A stretch of DNA of 64,000 nt from Nemopilema nomurai. Lineage: Eukaryota > Cnidaria > Scyphozoa > Rhizostomeae > Rhizostomatidae. The stretch covers positions 1-64,000 of the forward strand of contig PEDN01001353.1 in assembly GCA_003864495.1 (NCBI GenBank), in the 5' to 3' direction. Of the stretch, positions 38,801 to 50,203 are shown piece by piece. The notes under the pieces are model-generated. The model was given only the letters and a program-made list of their open reading frames with translations, had not been told where the DNA came from and did no database searches. The position numbers and the translations under genes are program-made. Numbering within the stretch: the first letter of the stretch is position 1; each line of letters opens with the position of its first letter.

Positions 38801-39239
38801 AGGTGGTACAAATAGACGAGCAAAAACTCATCCGAGAACCGTATTTGTCTTTTCATTTTGACCTTTTTCCTTGAAGCAGAACGACGAAGAAGCGCAAACA
38901 AGAGAAAGATTACGTATTCCTATCTGCCTCAAGTTTTCGATTAAGAATGGGATCCTCTCAGCGACTTGTGCTCTCCTACCCTGGGTACCAGACCCACAGT
39001 GATCTCCATGACTCCATACATACTTCCCTGGGCTCTAAACTAAATGAAAGAAATTCTCTAGCGGGTAACTATGAATTCACAAAAACTCAGTTAACTAAGA
39101 AAAATTTGTTTTCATCATCCGTCAAGAAAAGAGTGCAAAGGTTGATGCTGCGTTTCCAGTCATGAAATCAGAGTGACTGATGTGACGTCATAATTATAAC
39201 GTCATAAATGCGACTTCACTGTTCAGGCCGTAGAAGTTG

Positions 39240-39495
39240 CACAAGCCACTTATCTAACAACAGAGATGTCGAGTTTGCACCGGTAAGTGTAATTTTCTCA
39301 TTATAAACTGCTCTTTGAACAAACGGGGCAGCATTTGCCAGCAATGTAGGTATAAATAATCTCAATATTTCTGATTCTATTTTTCCGAGTGGGAACCATG
39401 GAATCCTTGCAACTTCGTGATTCATAAAAAGGTATCAATGAAGTATAATCTTGTCTGGCCTAAGCGTCGCCCAAGTTTAACTAAAGTTGTTAGGT
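39240..39495 (-). pseudogene. Relic of TMX1 exon 1 with its upstream sequence
   Basis: Read on the minus strand this block aligns with 51100-51375. It carries the upstream word GACGCTTAGGCC, CAGAAATATT at the coding start, and a peptide resembling the TMX1 N terminus (LFIPTLLANAAPFV against IFITILFVNAVSFV; DKWLVQL against DEWLVKL). The start codon is lost (ATA for ATG) and the donor GTAAGG has become CTACGG. No later TMX1 exons follow. Because flanking non-coding DNA is also shared, this is a segmental duplicate and not a processed pseudogene. Confidence 0.7.
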
Positions 39496-40175
39496 TTCTG
39501 TCTTGTCCAAAAGTTGACTTTCAGGCCGGGAAGAACAGACCAGATTGTGTACTTTTTACATTATCTAGTTGTTTGATCAATTCATTCTTACTCAAGACTA
39601 ACTAATTTCGTTATTTTACATGATGAATTTAAATTATTTCTATTTATAAAATGATTCAAATTTTTAGATAAAAAAATTTATGATTTCATTCTTCAAAGTT
39701 TTCATACAGCATATTTTCTCTAAAAGAATGAGTCAGCGAGTTAATCTATCGGAACAACTACAATCCGTAATGTCCATGACCACATTCTATTCAGTGGCTG
39801 GTCAACCTTTCTTAACCGTTTTCTTCCTGTACTCAAAATAACTTCTAAGTTTGAATAGCAAACATGGGCAGGCTGATGAAATACATATTATTCCTCCGTT
39901 TGGGGAGTCCTGCAGTTATATATTCATTAAAGGAAAACTATACGCCCAAAGATCTCATTGGTACATTTCAAAGCGACGAAGTAACTGGTAAAATGGGGAT
40001 CATCTAGTCATCCTTGGTTAAATAGTACTTAATAGTTCAGGCAACTTATACCGGATTCCGAAGGGCTGCAAAGTTTGCAACCAAAGACACGAAAAATGTG
40101 AAAGAATAAGATTCATTATAGATTTAAAACAACTTCTTGCTACAGCAATCATCACTTCCTAGTAAACTAACAATC

Positions 40176-42100
40176 AAACTCTTAACTGGATACTTTCATT
40201 CGCATTTCAGTCTACAACCGGGTCACCGGAAAAGAGAAGGGGATTCCCACCTTTTGCAAACAGTAACATATCACCAAGCTGGAAAAGACACGTCTTGGGG
40301 CCATGTGGGCATGGAAGATCGCAGATATTTTGACAGATGTCTTCAAGCACATGGGAGAGATTCGGAATCACAGATGGTTCACGCAGCTCCATATTTCTTC
40401 AAGAACCATCAAGAGCACATCTTAGCTTCATCTGCACCAACTAGCTTCCCACTTGGTCCATCAGGATCAACCGCCTGTCCCTTTGTCACCAAAGTTGCTC
40501 ATCCGTTAAGACTATTCTTGCCTGTATCTCCTCCTGCGTCATGATTTCAGCATACTTTGATTGCAGCTCATAGAACTTTAACTAACCTGAAAGTGTTTCT
40601 TCGCAGTTGATCTCGTCTCTCAAGCTTCGTATCGTTGGCTGTTTTGAGAGATTTTATCAATTTCTTCGTAGCATTAAATATGCCATCGTATGTCTCTTCC
40701 TTCCTTTCCATAAACACAAGCTTCTCCATCAATATGATCTCTTCATTCTGAGTCGCTCTTGGGCCTTTCTCTTAAGGTAAATGAGTGATTGGGACAATCG
40801 GCTTTCTTCCTTGAATCATTTTTGTAAGAAACGGAGCTTCTGCCTTCGTTTGCCTCCCTTCCAAGTAGAATATGTCAGTAAGTGTCCCTTTAAGTTCCTG
40901 CACCAGCCTTCTGATCTTGCCTCACTGCGATTTTAAATTTGCAAACAAGCGTAATCCTGAACGAAAAATCGTCCCCGTTCTCTTAAGAACACAATCAACT
41001 ACAATAAATAGTTTATGCATTATGCTATGCTAGTCGTCGTTCTAACATCTATCGCTTGCAGGAAAGTTCATCTCCTTGAGAAATATCGACATTCCCTGTG
41101 CTAGATCCTTCTTCAGGCATTCGACTTGGCTACAAATCGGTTTTTGGCTCTGATTCTGGCTCGTATTATGGCCCTGACTCTGACCCGGTGCTTCATTCGT
41201 ACCAGGTTTTGGATCTGGCTCTTGGTTCGCTTGTCATCCCACTCTTTCCTCTGCCATTATGTTTGCCTTAGAGAGTAGTTCTTATTTTTGGTTTCGCACT
41301 TGCCCACCATCATTCTGACACTTGCTTTTGACTGAAGTTTACCTTTTTCTATTTTGGCTCTGGCTCTCATCCTATTATCAGCTTTCTCTGGGACAATTTC
41401 AACATCATTTCTCACATACTTGCAGCTTCCCTTTCTAACGGTGTCTTGTCCTGTAATGTGTGCCAATTGCCTTCGACTGTGGACTTATCAGTTGATTATG
41501 TAGCATCAAGGTAAGAGAGCGTCCCTCCATTGCTAGATTGTAGCGAATTTTGTTGCTCGACAAGAAAGATACTCTCAATTTCAAACACATACTGGCTGGT
41601 ATTCTTTCTTTTGGTCGACAGTGCTCTTCAATTAATCGTTATTTCGTTACTTTTAACTTCCTCTCTTCAGAATTAACTCGCATAAGCTTGGGAACCCTCT
41701 CACGTCAAACTCAATTTTTTGGCGTCCCAGTTTTCCCAAACAGCTTTTTAATTTTTGTTCGCAATTGTTAACTAAATTTTTTTCCCATAAACCATTGCAG
41801 CAAGCAATAGTATTTGTCAATCAGATCTTTTGTCAACATGGGGCACTTCTGTTGGCAACATGGGGCACTTCTAGCGATTTATATCTAATTTCGAAAGTCA
41901 CTTGATGTCATTCCAGACACGTTGAACTATGGAAGAGCCTGCTGGTGTATCAGTTTGGATTCAGAATCGATTAAGGTAAATATACAATATCTTAGAAGCT
42001 ATAAAAAAAAATATTAAACGATAGCACGGTGTGATCATTCGTTTCTTAGAGACACAATTCCTTTGAGCACTTAGCGTCATACTTGAGTCCTACTGTCTGC
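40176..42100 (+). repeat. Left arm of a decayed inverted duplication
   Basis: Reverse complement of 45260-47695 along its length, with indels. Shared blocks include ACCGGGTCACCGGAAAAGAG, CTTGGGGCCATGTG and GAATCGATTAAGGTAAATAT. The minus strand carries remnants of coding sequence (RMRARAKIEKG, TDEQLW) interrupted by stops. It lacks the MITE present in the right arm. Confidence 0.9.
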
Positions 42101-43313
42101 ACAAAAACTTATTCGCTTCTCCTTCTTTGCCAAATTGTTACAAGACTCCTTTTATAAAAAGATTTTTAAAAATCAAGGGTTTTGGGTCTGAAGGAAACTT
42201 TTTCAAAGTGATGAAGTTAAAAAAGATCACAGGGCTGATGTTATAGTTGGATGCAAAATGTCACTCAAAATTCGTGTTGACCTTTTCAGTCCCACCTCTC
42301 TCCGAATGCCGATGCACGAAAAAGCATGACCGGTAGGCAAGCGTCCTGTTTCTTCGGCCGCAAATTTGCGGTGAGGCATTCTTGCCACTTTTGCGCTCCA
42401 TAACCCATAAACAGGACTAGAGACAACTTTGCTAACGCGATGTTAAATGAAAGTACCATATAGCTAAACACCTTACTATACCAGTCAACTACTGCACACC
42501 CGCATTCCGTAATCGAAGGAGCAATGAGTGTGACATGTAGTGCTGCCGTCCACGTCAAATGTTATCAGAGTGATTTAAACGCCCTTATTGTGCAGAGCAG
42601 CTGCTTCACAAGGCACGGCGTAGTTGGCCAAAAAAGTCATGTCCAAGTCCCTTATTATCTTCTTGTTCTCAGGCCTTGTTCACGAAAGGACTTATTTTTC
42701 ATTCATATGTGTTTGTAACAGTATTCATTTTCATTTTTTTCATTTCATTTTAGAGATTCATGTTTCAATTTTTCTTTAATATAATGCTCTCATTTTAATC
42801 TTAATACTTGTCTAGTGTAATTCACATGTCACAAGCATCAGGAACGAAGATACATGCTTGAAGCTTTACCAGGGCCACTGTATGTTACCATAAAGCAAAT
42901 AAATTAATACAAAATATATAAAAACATATAGACCAAGCATGTATAAAGGGTAAAAAGAGTTATAGCACTGTGTGGCACAATATTTAATGTCTAAATTACC
43001 AAGAAAGACCATTATGTGAAAAGTGTATCAGTAGGATGCTTGTTGCCATGAGTGATAATACCCATCAATTCTTGTCAACATTATAACCAAAATCAGATTT
43101 AGATCAGAAAAGTTCATAAATAGCAAAACTCTGGCTCAATTCACAAAGGCAGAGTTACAAAGAGAAAAACCTTGATTACAAAAAGGTACTTATCATAAGC
43201 AGTGGCACAAATGTGATTACATTAACAAAAAGGTTAAACAAAACCAATAGAGAGAACTGCCAACACATTTAACTTGAATCTTGACTGAAGGATAGATGAA
43301 AACAAAGTATATT
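42101..43313. other. Spacer between the arms, 3' side of HMG20
   Basis: No gene seen; includes the expected HMG20 3' untranslated region on the minus strand. Confidence 0.4.
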
Positions 43314-44567
43314 TCACTGTTCTAAAAAGGTTGGGTAGGCCATATTGCTAACAATCTCCTTCACTTTACTAACAAGTTCTTCTTTGCCACCCAGTTCACC
43401 AGATGTCACCATGTCTGCCATTTTGATTATACAGTCATCTATGTTTTCTATACCCACCTTTTCACCAAGATTAGCTAGTACTACATCTGCGAATGACTCA
43501 ATCAGCTTTGATCGTAGCCTCTCAAGGTATGACTGGAGAACAATACTTTCATCCTCTTGCTGGGTAATTTCTGCCTTCAGCTTGTCTTTAGCAACTTTCA
43601 TGCTATCAATCTGTTTATTAAGAATGGAATTTTGTTCCTCTAGATCAGTGTTTAATTTTCTGAGCCTTCTAAAGACAGACTCTTTTGATCTGGTGTAATT
43701 AAGAAACTCTTGTGTGAAGATGGGTATGGTAATGTCTCCTTCAACAGTAAGTTTTGGGCCAGATGACACTTTGCTTTGGCCACTTGGATTTGGACTGTTT
43801 GCCAAGCTGGTCAATGGAGCTGAGAGACTCTGGCTTTTAATCGGGAAACTTTGTGTAACTTGATCTAAACTGTTCAAACTTGATCTACTCTCTTCTTTGA
43901 ATGATGAAGCCCCCCTGCCTGAAATCTGTTCACTGATGACTTGCAAGTGTCTTCGTCCACTTAAGTGTTCTCGTTTATTATGGTAAGAATTGAAATGCTG
44001 ATTACAAGGTCTGCAATAAAGCTCTTCATCGTTGTCCGACATATTCATTTCAACAGCTTCCTTACGTTTGCGCTGCATAAAATCCTTGTATCTTTCAGAT
44101 TGCTGATAATCCTCCAATTCACCCATGTACCTTTCTTTGTCCCTCTCTGCCTCATCCAAATACTGCTGTTTCTGTTCTTGAGGGAGGTTACTCCACTGTT
44201 GGCCTAATATTTTTGTGATTTCGTGGAAAGGCAAATCAGGGTTCTCGCTTCTAACTTTATCACGATGGTCGTTCAAGAAACGGACATAACCCGTTAACGG
44301 TGCTCGAGGGGCATTTGCATCTTTGAGTAACTTCCTCCTTTTCTTACTTACTCCACCTTTCAAAGATCCCGGTCCGGAGCTTCTCTTCGACCCTTCATCG
44401 CCAACCATAGAAGGGCTATCGAGGCTTGATTCGCTCATTAGTGCATCCGGAGCTTCGAAGCTCTGGCCATTTTTCTCTTCTTGAGCTACGCTGCCAGCAC
44501 CGGGCGTGTCAGATTTAGGAGGCTCTTCACCAATATCAAACCTTAATGTATCTTTTGAATCCTCCAT
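43314..44567 (-). CDS. HMG20: HMG20-family chromatin protein with an added C2H2 zinc finger, single exon
   Basis: 417 residues from the first in-frame ATG (44567). The N terminus is acidic and Ser-rich, then a basic patch (KKRRK). An HMG box at about 84-154 starts [17 protein letters not shown] and ends [11 protein letters not shown], a close match to HMG20A/HMG20B. A C2H2 finger follows (Cys185, Cys188, His201, His207; YCRPCNQHF...HLSGRRH), of the U1/matrin type, which vertebrate HMG20A/B do not have as far as I know. The C-terminal part restores family identity: [16 protein letters not shown], then a long coiled coil. In vertebrates this coil binds the LSD1-CoREST complex or opposes it, controlling neuronal genes. 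Whether it is orthologous to HMG20A or HMG20B cannot be decided. It sits between the arms of the inverted duplication. Confidence 0.93.
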   Translation of the reverse strand: MEDSKDTLRFDIGEEPPKSDTPGAGSVAQEEKNGQSFEAPDALMSESSLDSPSMVGDEGSKRSSGPGSLKGGVSKKRRKLLKDANAPRAPLTGYVRFLNDHRDKVRSENPDLPFHEITKILGQQWSNLPQEQKQQYLDEAERDKERYMGELEDYQQSERYKDFMQRKRKEAVEMNMSDNDEELYCRPCNQHFNSYHNKREHLSGRRHLQVISEQISGRGASSFKEESRSSLNSLDQVTQSFPIKSQSLSAPLTSLANSPNPSGQSKVSSGPKLTVEGDITIPIFTQEFLNYTRSKESVFRRLRKLNTDLEEQNSILNKQIDSMKVAKDKLKAEITQQEDESIVLQSYLERLRSKLIESFADVVLANLGEKVGIENIDDCIIKMADMVTSGELGGKEELVSKVKEIVSNMAYPTFLEQ

Positions 44568-44735
44568 CACCCTAGATGTCCTCGTTATTTGCTGTTTTGA
44601 GTCTTCTTGACGCAACGATGGTGAAACAGCGCTCTCAAACTAACATTGATAAGATGTCAACAAAGGACCCTTTTATGAGCAGGTGGCCTAAATGGATCAC
44701 GTTCAATGAGCCTCGTTGCCATGTACCTTGGCTCC

Positions 44736-44743
44736 TGACGTCA
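44736..44743. promoter_or_regulatory. Perfect CRE palindrome upstream of HMG20
   Basis: TGACGTCA within the near-palindrome CCTGACGTCATCAGG, 169 bp upstream of the HMG20 ATG. This is the full consensus for CREB/ATF factors; use in vivo is inferred from its position. Confidence 0.55.
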
Positions 44744-46229
44744 TCAGGTTCTCCAAGAAGAAGGGAACAGAGAAGTTCATACAGCACTATAAAATCATCT
44801 CTTCCTATCTAAAACATTCGCAGTATTTTGTCTGAAAGTTCTGATTAAGCTTAATGTCAAAACCTATTCTGGTAAATGTCAAAACTTCAAAGCTTAGAAA
44901 GCGTAAAGGTATTTCCAGGTCTTTTCAATCATGGCAGCTTTCTATTTATGCGATGCATACACTTAATTCGCTATGGCTACGGTCTTATAAAGCATTCACT
45001 ACCTAATTAGGACCTCTATTTTCTGGCTTTCCATGTAATCAGCACAACTGAAATAAATGGCCGAAAAAAATTGGGCCTCATATAAACGTTTCCTAACGTT
45101 TCATAAAAAGCATTTTTGATGAACACTGAATTGATTTCAAGTTTAAACTGTAGATTAGTTTAGATTAGTTTGATTAGATTAGTCTCAAATTTATTTTGAT
45201 CCTTGATTAAAAATTGGTAATGTGCAACTCCAGACATTGTGCAACATCGTTAGAAAGAGGTATTTAACATGATGCTAAGTGCTCACAGGAAATGTGTCTC
45301 TAGGAAACAAATGATCATATTGTGCCATTATTTATTATTGTATTTGATAGCCTTTAAAATATTGTATATTTACCTTAATCGATTCTGTATTCAATCCCAG
45401 CTGAGGGACCAACAGGTTCTGCCCATATTTCAACGCGTCTAGAATGACATCAAGAATAGACTAGCTTTAAATCGTTAGAAGTGACCTTTGTTGCAAAGAA
45501 ATTTGATAGACAACGAATGTTGCTTGATGCAATGATTTGCAGAAACAAATTAAGGTGGCAACTGAGAGCAAAAATTAAGAAGCTGTTTAGGAAAAAGTGA
45601 GAAACGAATGGAAGCTTTTCCAAAGAGATCTACCTCAGTAGAATGGGTTGGAATATCTTTCATCATATTCACAAAAGATATTTTGAGGCCTATATGACAG
45701 GCATAGATCACCAGAAGATCGAGTTTGACGTAAAAGGGTTCTCAAGTTTATGCAAATTAGTTTTGAAGAAAAGATGTTAAAACAATAGGCTAATTCAAGA
45801 GCATAGTCGTCCAAAAGAAGGAATACTGGCCAATATGTGTTTAAAATTGCGAGTATCTTCATTGTGGAGGAACAAAATTCGCTGCAATCTAGCAATATAG
45901 AGTTGCTTTCTTGCCCTGGTGCCACGTGATCAATTGATAAATCCACATTTGAAAGCAATGGGCACGCATTACAGGACAAGAAGGGAAGCTGCAAGGATTT
46001 CAGGAATAATGTTGAAATTGTCAAAAAGAAGCTGGAAATAAAGTGGCGAATCTGTGGGACAGAAGCCAACTGAAAGGTAAGGATGAGAGCCAGAGCCAAA
46101 ATAGAAAAACTCCGAAGTCTAGTCGATAGCAAGTGGCCGAATGAAGGTGAGCTAGAGCCAAAACCAAAACACTAGCAAGAGCAAGAACGATTCTCTGAGC
46201 CAAGCAAAGGGGTAGAGGAAAGAATAGGA

Positions 46230-46608
46230 AAACCCCCTCTAAGTGCCCCGGGGAGAGGACAGATTTGTGCCGGGGTGGCAGTCAGTTTTTGGCGGAGAAA
46301 ATATTTGTCATCTTTTAAACGAGTAGCCCAGAATTTGCACCGGGGACGGTATAACCTGCGCGATTCCCAGATTTTCCGATTCCGAAACTTGTGCCAAGTT
46401 GGATTGCCGGGGAAACTTTGAAAGGCTTTTTGGCACAGGGGTTCCAAAATTTTTAAACGAAGAATTTGTTGCAAGGCAATCTATCCCGAGGAAAATGTTT
46501 TTATGCCGGGGAGGGTCTTGCCTTGCCAGGGGCAGGATTATGCGTAATCCAAATTCGCCAGGGAATTCGCCGGGGCGGAATTAGCCAGGGCACTTAGACA
46601 GGGGTGTG
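46230..46608. mobile_element. MITE-like element with terminal inverted repeats, inserted in the right arm
   Basis: Ends share CTAAGTGCCC in inverted orientation with extended similarity of about 22 bp (left end ACCCCCTCTAAGTGCCCCGG, right end reading inward ACACCCCTGTCTAAGTGCCC). It is flanked on both sides by TAGGA (46225-46229 and 46609-46613). The left arm has an uninterrupted site at about 41236-41246. G+C-rich, no ORF of note. Confidence 0.8.
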
Positions 46609-46689
46609 TAGGATGACAAGCGAACCAAGAGCCATATCCAAAACCTGGTACGAATGAAGCACCGGGTCAGAGTCAGGGCCATAATACGA

Positions 46690-46731
46690 GCCAGAATCAG
46701 AGCCAGAATCAGAGCCAGAATCAGAGCCAGA
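46690..46731. repeat. 12-bp tandem repeat (CCAGAATCAGAG), about 3.5 copies
   Basis: Present once in the corresponding place of the left arm (about 41143-41160), so the expansion occurred after the duplication. Confidence 0.8.
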
Positions 46732-47695
46732 AACCGATTTGTAGCCAAGTCGAATGCCTGAAGAAGGATCTAGCACAGGGAATGTCGATATTTCTCAAGG
46801 AGATGAATTTTCCTGCAAGCGATAGATGTTAGAACGACGACTAGCATAGCATAATGCATAAACTATTTATTGTAGTTGATTGTGTTCTTAAGAGAACGGG
46901 GACTATTTTTCGTTCAGGATTACGCTTGTTTGCAAATTTAAAATCGCAGTGAGGCAAGATCAGAAGCCTGGTGCAGGAACTTAAAGAGAAACTCACTGAC
47001 ATATTCTACTTGGAATGGAGGCAAACGAAGGCAGAAGCTCCGTTTCTTACAAAAATGATTCAAGGAAGAAAGCCGATTGTCCCGATCACTCGTTTACCTT
47101 AAGAGAAAGGCCCAAGAGCGACTCAGTATGAAAGAGGTCATATTGAAGGAGAAGCTTGTGTTTATGGAAAGGAAGGGAGAGACGTACGATGGCAAGTTGA
47201 ATGCTACGAAGAAATTGATAAAATCTCTCAAGACAGCCAACGATACGAAGCTTGAGAGATGAGGTCAACTGCGAAGAAACACTTTCAGGTTAGTTAAAGT
47301 TCTATGAGCTGCAATCAAAGTATGCTGAAATCATGACGCAGGAGGAGAGACAGGCAAGAATAGTTTTGACGGATGAGCAACTTTGGTGACAAAGGGACAG
47401 GCGGTTGATTCTGATGGGCCAAATGGGAAGCTAGTTGGTGCAGATGAAGCTAAGATGTGCTCTTGATGGTTCTTGAAAAAATATGGAGCTGCGTGAACCA
47501 TCTGTGATTCCGAATCTCTCCCATGTGCTTGAAGACATCTGTCAAAATAATTGAGATTTTCCATGCTCACATGGCCCCAAGACGTGTCTTTTCCTGCTTG
47601 GTGATATGTTACTGTTTGCAGTTGGTGGGAATCCCCTTCTCTTTTCCGGTGACCCGGTTGTAGGCTGAAATGCGAATCAAAGTATCCAGTTAAGG

Positions 47696-48475
47696 GTTGT
47701 TCCCTAAACTTAAGAAAGTATAAGTCATGGTTTCTTAGCATTCTTATTTTCATTTTGACTTTATTTTTCATTTAGGTTTTCTTCATTATATATTACGAAG
47801 TTGTCAAATTGACGTAGTTGTATCAGGTAGCCAGTTTTGTGGCATTGTGTCTCACAGCAAGCAGCGTTTTCAGTTGAAAACAAGTTTCAAAATGTTTTCG
47901 CTTTCAAAAAGTTAGTGTTAAACAAAAGGCCTGATCAAGAATTTTCTAACCATCTTGCATATTGAAAGACCTCTCAATAATTATAGACGTTTACTCAATC
48001 ATGCTTGCTTTGATTGCTTTGCTTTTCCATCCCATGCTCTTTGTTTTAATGTAGCTTTAAGATAGTACTAGTTTCTTGAAGACAAGCATAACATGACATT
48101 ATATTGCCCAAAACCAAAAAGTCGGCTTTGGGCTCTGTTTCCATTTTCGAAACTTTTTTAAAGAATTCTTATAGAAAATTATTTTGATTTCCACAATTTG
48201 TATTAAAACCTTCAACAGCCATTTATGGACTGTCACAGACAGTCTGTCTAGCCATAAGTATTTAATGAGAAGAAAAGGTGACAACATAAATCGTAGACAA
48301 AAGAACTCCCTTTGAACTTCACTCTGTGCTTGTGACCTCGGCTGCACCCTAGAGCCTGGGAACCAATGTTTTCGCTGTCTAGTTTACGTCCACGACTGGT
48401 AGATGTGGTCTTGGCACGATAGAACGGTGGAAGAAACGAAAACTTAGATTCCTTTCCAGCGTTTGCAACTTGGAA
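47696..48475. other. SUOX upstream region
   Basis: Non-coding; presumed promoter and leader of sulfite oxidase. No TATA box stands out. Confidence 0.4.
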
Positions 48476-50203
48476 ATGTTCTTACAGCGCTGCTTAGCAG
48501 TCTCCAACCGTGCAGGCTATGCATTTTTGACGAAAGCAGATTTCGGTGCGAGACGTCTGCGACAAATGGATGGTCTCGTCAGACCGTTCGCTGTCTGCTC
48601 ATGCAGGCGAGACAAGCACCAACATTCGGGAATATCTTCAGAACACAACCTTGGGAGAAATGAGAAGTCAAACCGAAATTATGGAATTGCGATTGCTGGT
48701 GCTTTAGCTGGAGCGCTAGCTTCTTTTTATCTCATGCAAGATGAGCCAAGTTGCAAAGAAATCGAGAGCAAATCGGGAGCTGGCACAAAACTCTACAGCA
48801 CACAGCAAATATCCACACACAAGACAAAGGAAACTGGAATTTGGGTCACATACAAGAACAAGGTTTATGACATAACGCACTTTGTCGATGGTCACCCAGG
48901 TGGTCCAAGTAAAATTATGCTGGCAGCCGGCGGAGACCTAGAGCCATTTTGGGACATGTATGCCATCCACAAGAAAGGAGAAGTGCTTGAAATACTAAAT
49001 GAGTATGAAATTGGTGAAATTAGGCCTGAAGACAGAGTTGAAAGGAAGGAGAAAAAAGATGGCCCATTTGCTAATGAACCAAAAAGGCACCCAGCACTGA
49101 TTGCCAATTCACAAGAGCCCTTCAATGCAGAAACTCCCCCAGAGCTTGCTGTGGATAATGTCGTCACTCCAAACGAATTGTTCTTTGTTCGAAATCATCT
49201 TCCTGTGCCAGTTGTGGACGAAAAAAGCTTTAAACTACAAGTTTCAGGGGAAGGCATGAAAGGCATCAGTTTGTCATTAGATGACCTAAAAACCAAGTTT
49301 AAGACACACAAAGTGATAGCTACCTTGCAATGTGCTGGAAACAGGAGAAGTCAAATGAATAATGCCAAAGCTGTCAAGGGCCTAAACTGGACATCTACAG
49401 CAATAAGCAACGCAGAGTGGGAAGGTGTCTTATTGAGAGACTTGCTGGAGTTTGCCGGGGTAGATGTATCCCATGTGGACTCTGAAATCAAACACATCCA
49501 GTTTGAAGGATTGGATGTTGACCCCACCAAAATGCCTTATGGAGCATCAATCCCAGCAGACAAAGTGTTTGATCCAAGTGGTGATGTTTTGATTGCCTAC
49601 AGCATGAATGGGAAACCACTTCCACGAGATCATGGATTTCCTCTAAGGGTAGTTGTGCCTGGTGTTGTTGGTGCAAGAAATGTGAAATGGCTTTCAAAAA
49701 TTGTTGCTAGCAAGGATGAAAGCCAGAGTCATTGGCAGCAAAATGATTACAAGGGTTTCTCTCCAAACATTGATTGGCATAATGTTGACTTTAAGTCTGC
49801 CCCAGCCATCCAAGAGTCACCAGTAACATCTGCAATTTGTTCTCCAAAAAGTGGAACAGTGGTTTATGAAAGTGATGAAGAAATTGTCGTTCAAGGGTAT
49901 GCTTACAGTGGAGGTGGTAGAGGGATCATAAGAGTGGATGTATCTGCAGATTCAGGTGAAACATGGCACACAGCAAAGTTAAGACAGGTGGACCAGCCAC
50001 TGAATAGAATGTGGTCATGGACATTGTGGACTGTAGTTGTTCCAATTCCAGAACACCACAAGGGATCTGTTGATATTTGCTGCAAAGCTATAGATAGTTC
50101 ATACAACTCACAGCCAGAAAAGGTTGGGCCAATTTGGAACCTTCGTGGAGTTCTTAACAATTCATGGCATCATGTAGGTGTTGCTGTGGAAGATGATGAA
50201 TAA
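48476..50203 (+). CDS. SUOX: Sulfite oxidase, mitochondrial, single exon
   Basis: Oxidises sulfite to sulfate in the mitochondrial intermembrane space and passes electrons to cytochrome c. 575 residues from the first ATG (human precursor 545). The N terminus is basic and poor in acids (MFLQRCLAVSNRAGYAF), as in a targeting peptide. A hydrophobic sorting helix follows (IAIAGALAGALASFYLM, 71-87). A cytochrome b5 domain comes next, with haem-ligand histidines His140 (VDGHPGGPSK) and His165 (YAIHKKGE). The molybdopterin domain begins near ELFFVRNHLPVP and holds the molybdenum-ligand Cys286 in LQCAGNRR. HGFPLRVVVPGVVGARNVKW and the Ig-like dimerisation domain (SADSGETWHTAKL) complete it. No key residue is missing. 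Confidence 0.97.
   Translation: MFLQRCLAVSNRAGYAFLTKADFGARRLRQMDGLVRPFAVCSCRRDKHQHSGISSEHNLGRNEKSNRNYGIAIAGALAGALASFYLMQDEPSCKEIESKSGAGTKLYSTQQISTHKTKETGIWVTYKNKVYDITHFVDGHPGGPSKIMLAAGGDLEPFWDMYAIHKKGEVLEILNEYEIGEIRPEDRVERKEKKDGPFANEPKRHPALIANSQEPFNAETPPELAVDNVVTPNELFFVRNHLPVPVVDEKSFKLQVSGEGMKGISLSLDDLKTKFKTHKVIATLQCAGNRRSQMNNAKAVKGLNWTSTAISNAEWEGVLLRDLLEFAGVDVSHVDSEIKHIQFEGLDVDPTKMPYGASIPADKVFDPSGDVLIAYSMNGKPLPRDHGFPLRVVVPGVVGARNVKWLSKIVASKDESQSHWQQNDYKGFSPNIDWHNVDFKSAPAIQESPVTSAICSPKSGTVVYESDEEIVVQGYAYSGGGRGIIRVDVSADSGETWHTAKLRQVDQPLNRMWSWTLWTVVVPIPEHHKGSVDICCKAIDSSYNSQPEKVGPIWNLRGVLNNSWHHVGVAVEDDE

Larger units (their letters stand above)
45260..47695 (-). repeat. Right arm of a decayed inverted duplication
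   Basis: Inverted copy of 40176-42100. It is longer because of a ~380-bp insertion (46230-46608) and a 12-bp repeat expansion. On the plus strand it keeps pieces of a coding sequence (EKLVFMERKGETYDG, RMRARAKIEKLRSL) broken by stops and frameshifts. The source gene is not recognised. Confidence 0.9.

Noticed and set aside
40137..40544. 135-codon ORF repeated in both inverted arms
   Set aside because: Open in both copies because they are near-identical DNA. The frame shows no domain, and the opposite strand has the more protein-like conserved pieces.
45635..46132. 165-codon minus-strand ORF in the right arm
   Set aside because: Not preserved in the left arm; the conserved reading there is on the opposite strand.
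48470..48475. SUOX start two codons earlier
   Set aside because: That codon is TTG; the first ATG is at 48476.
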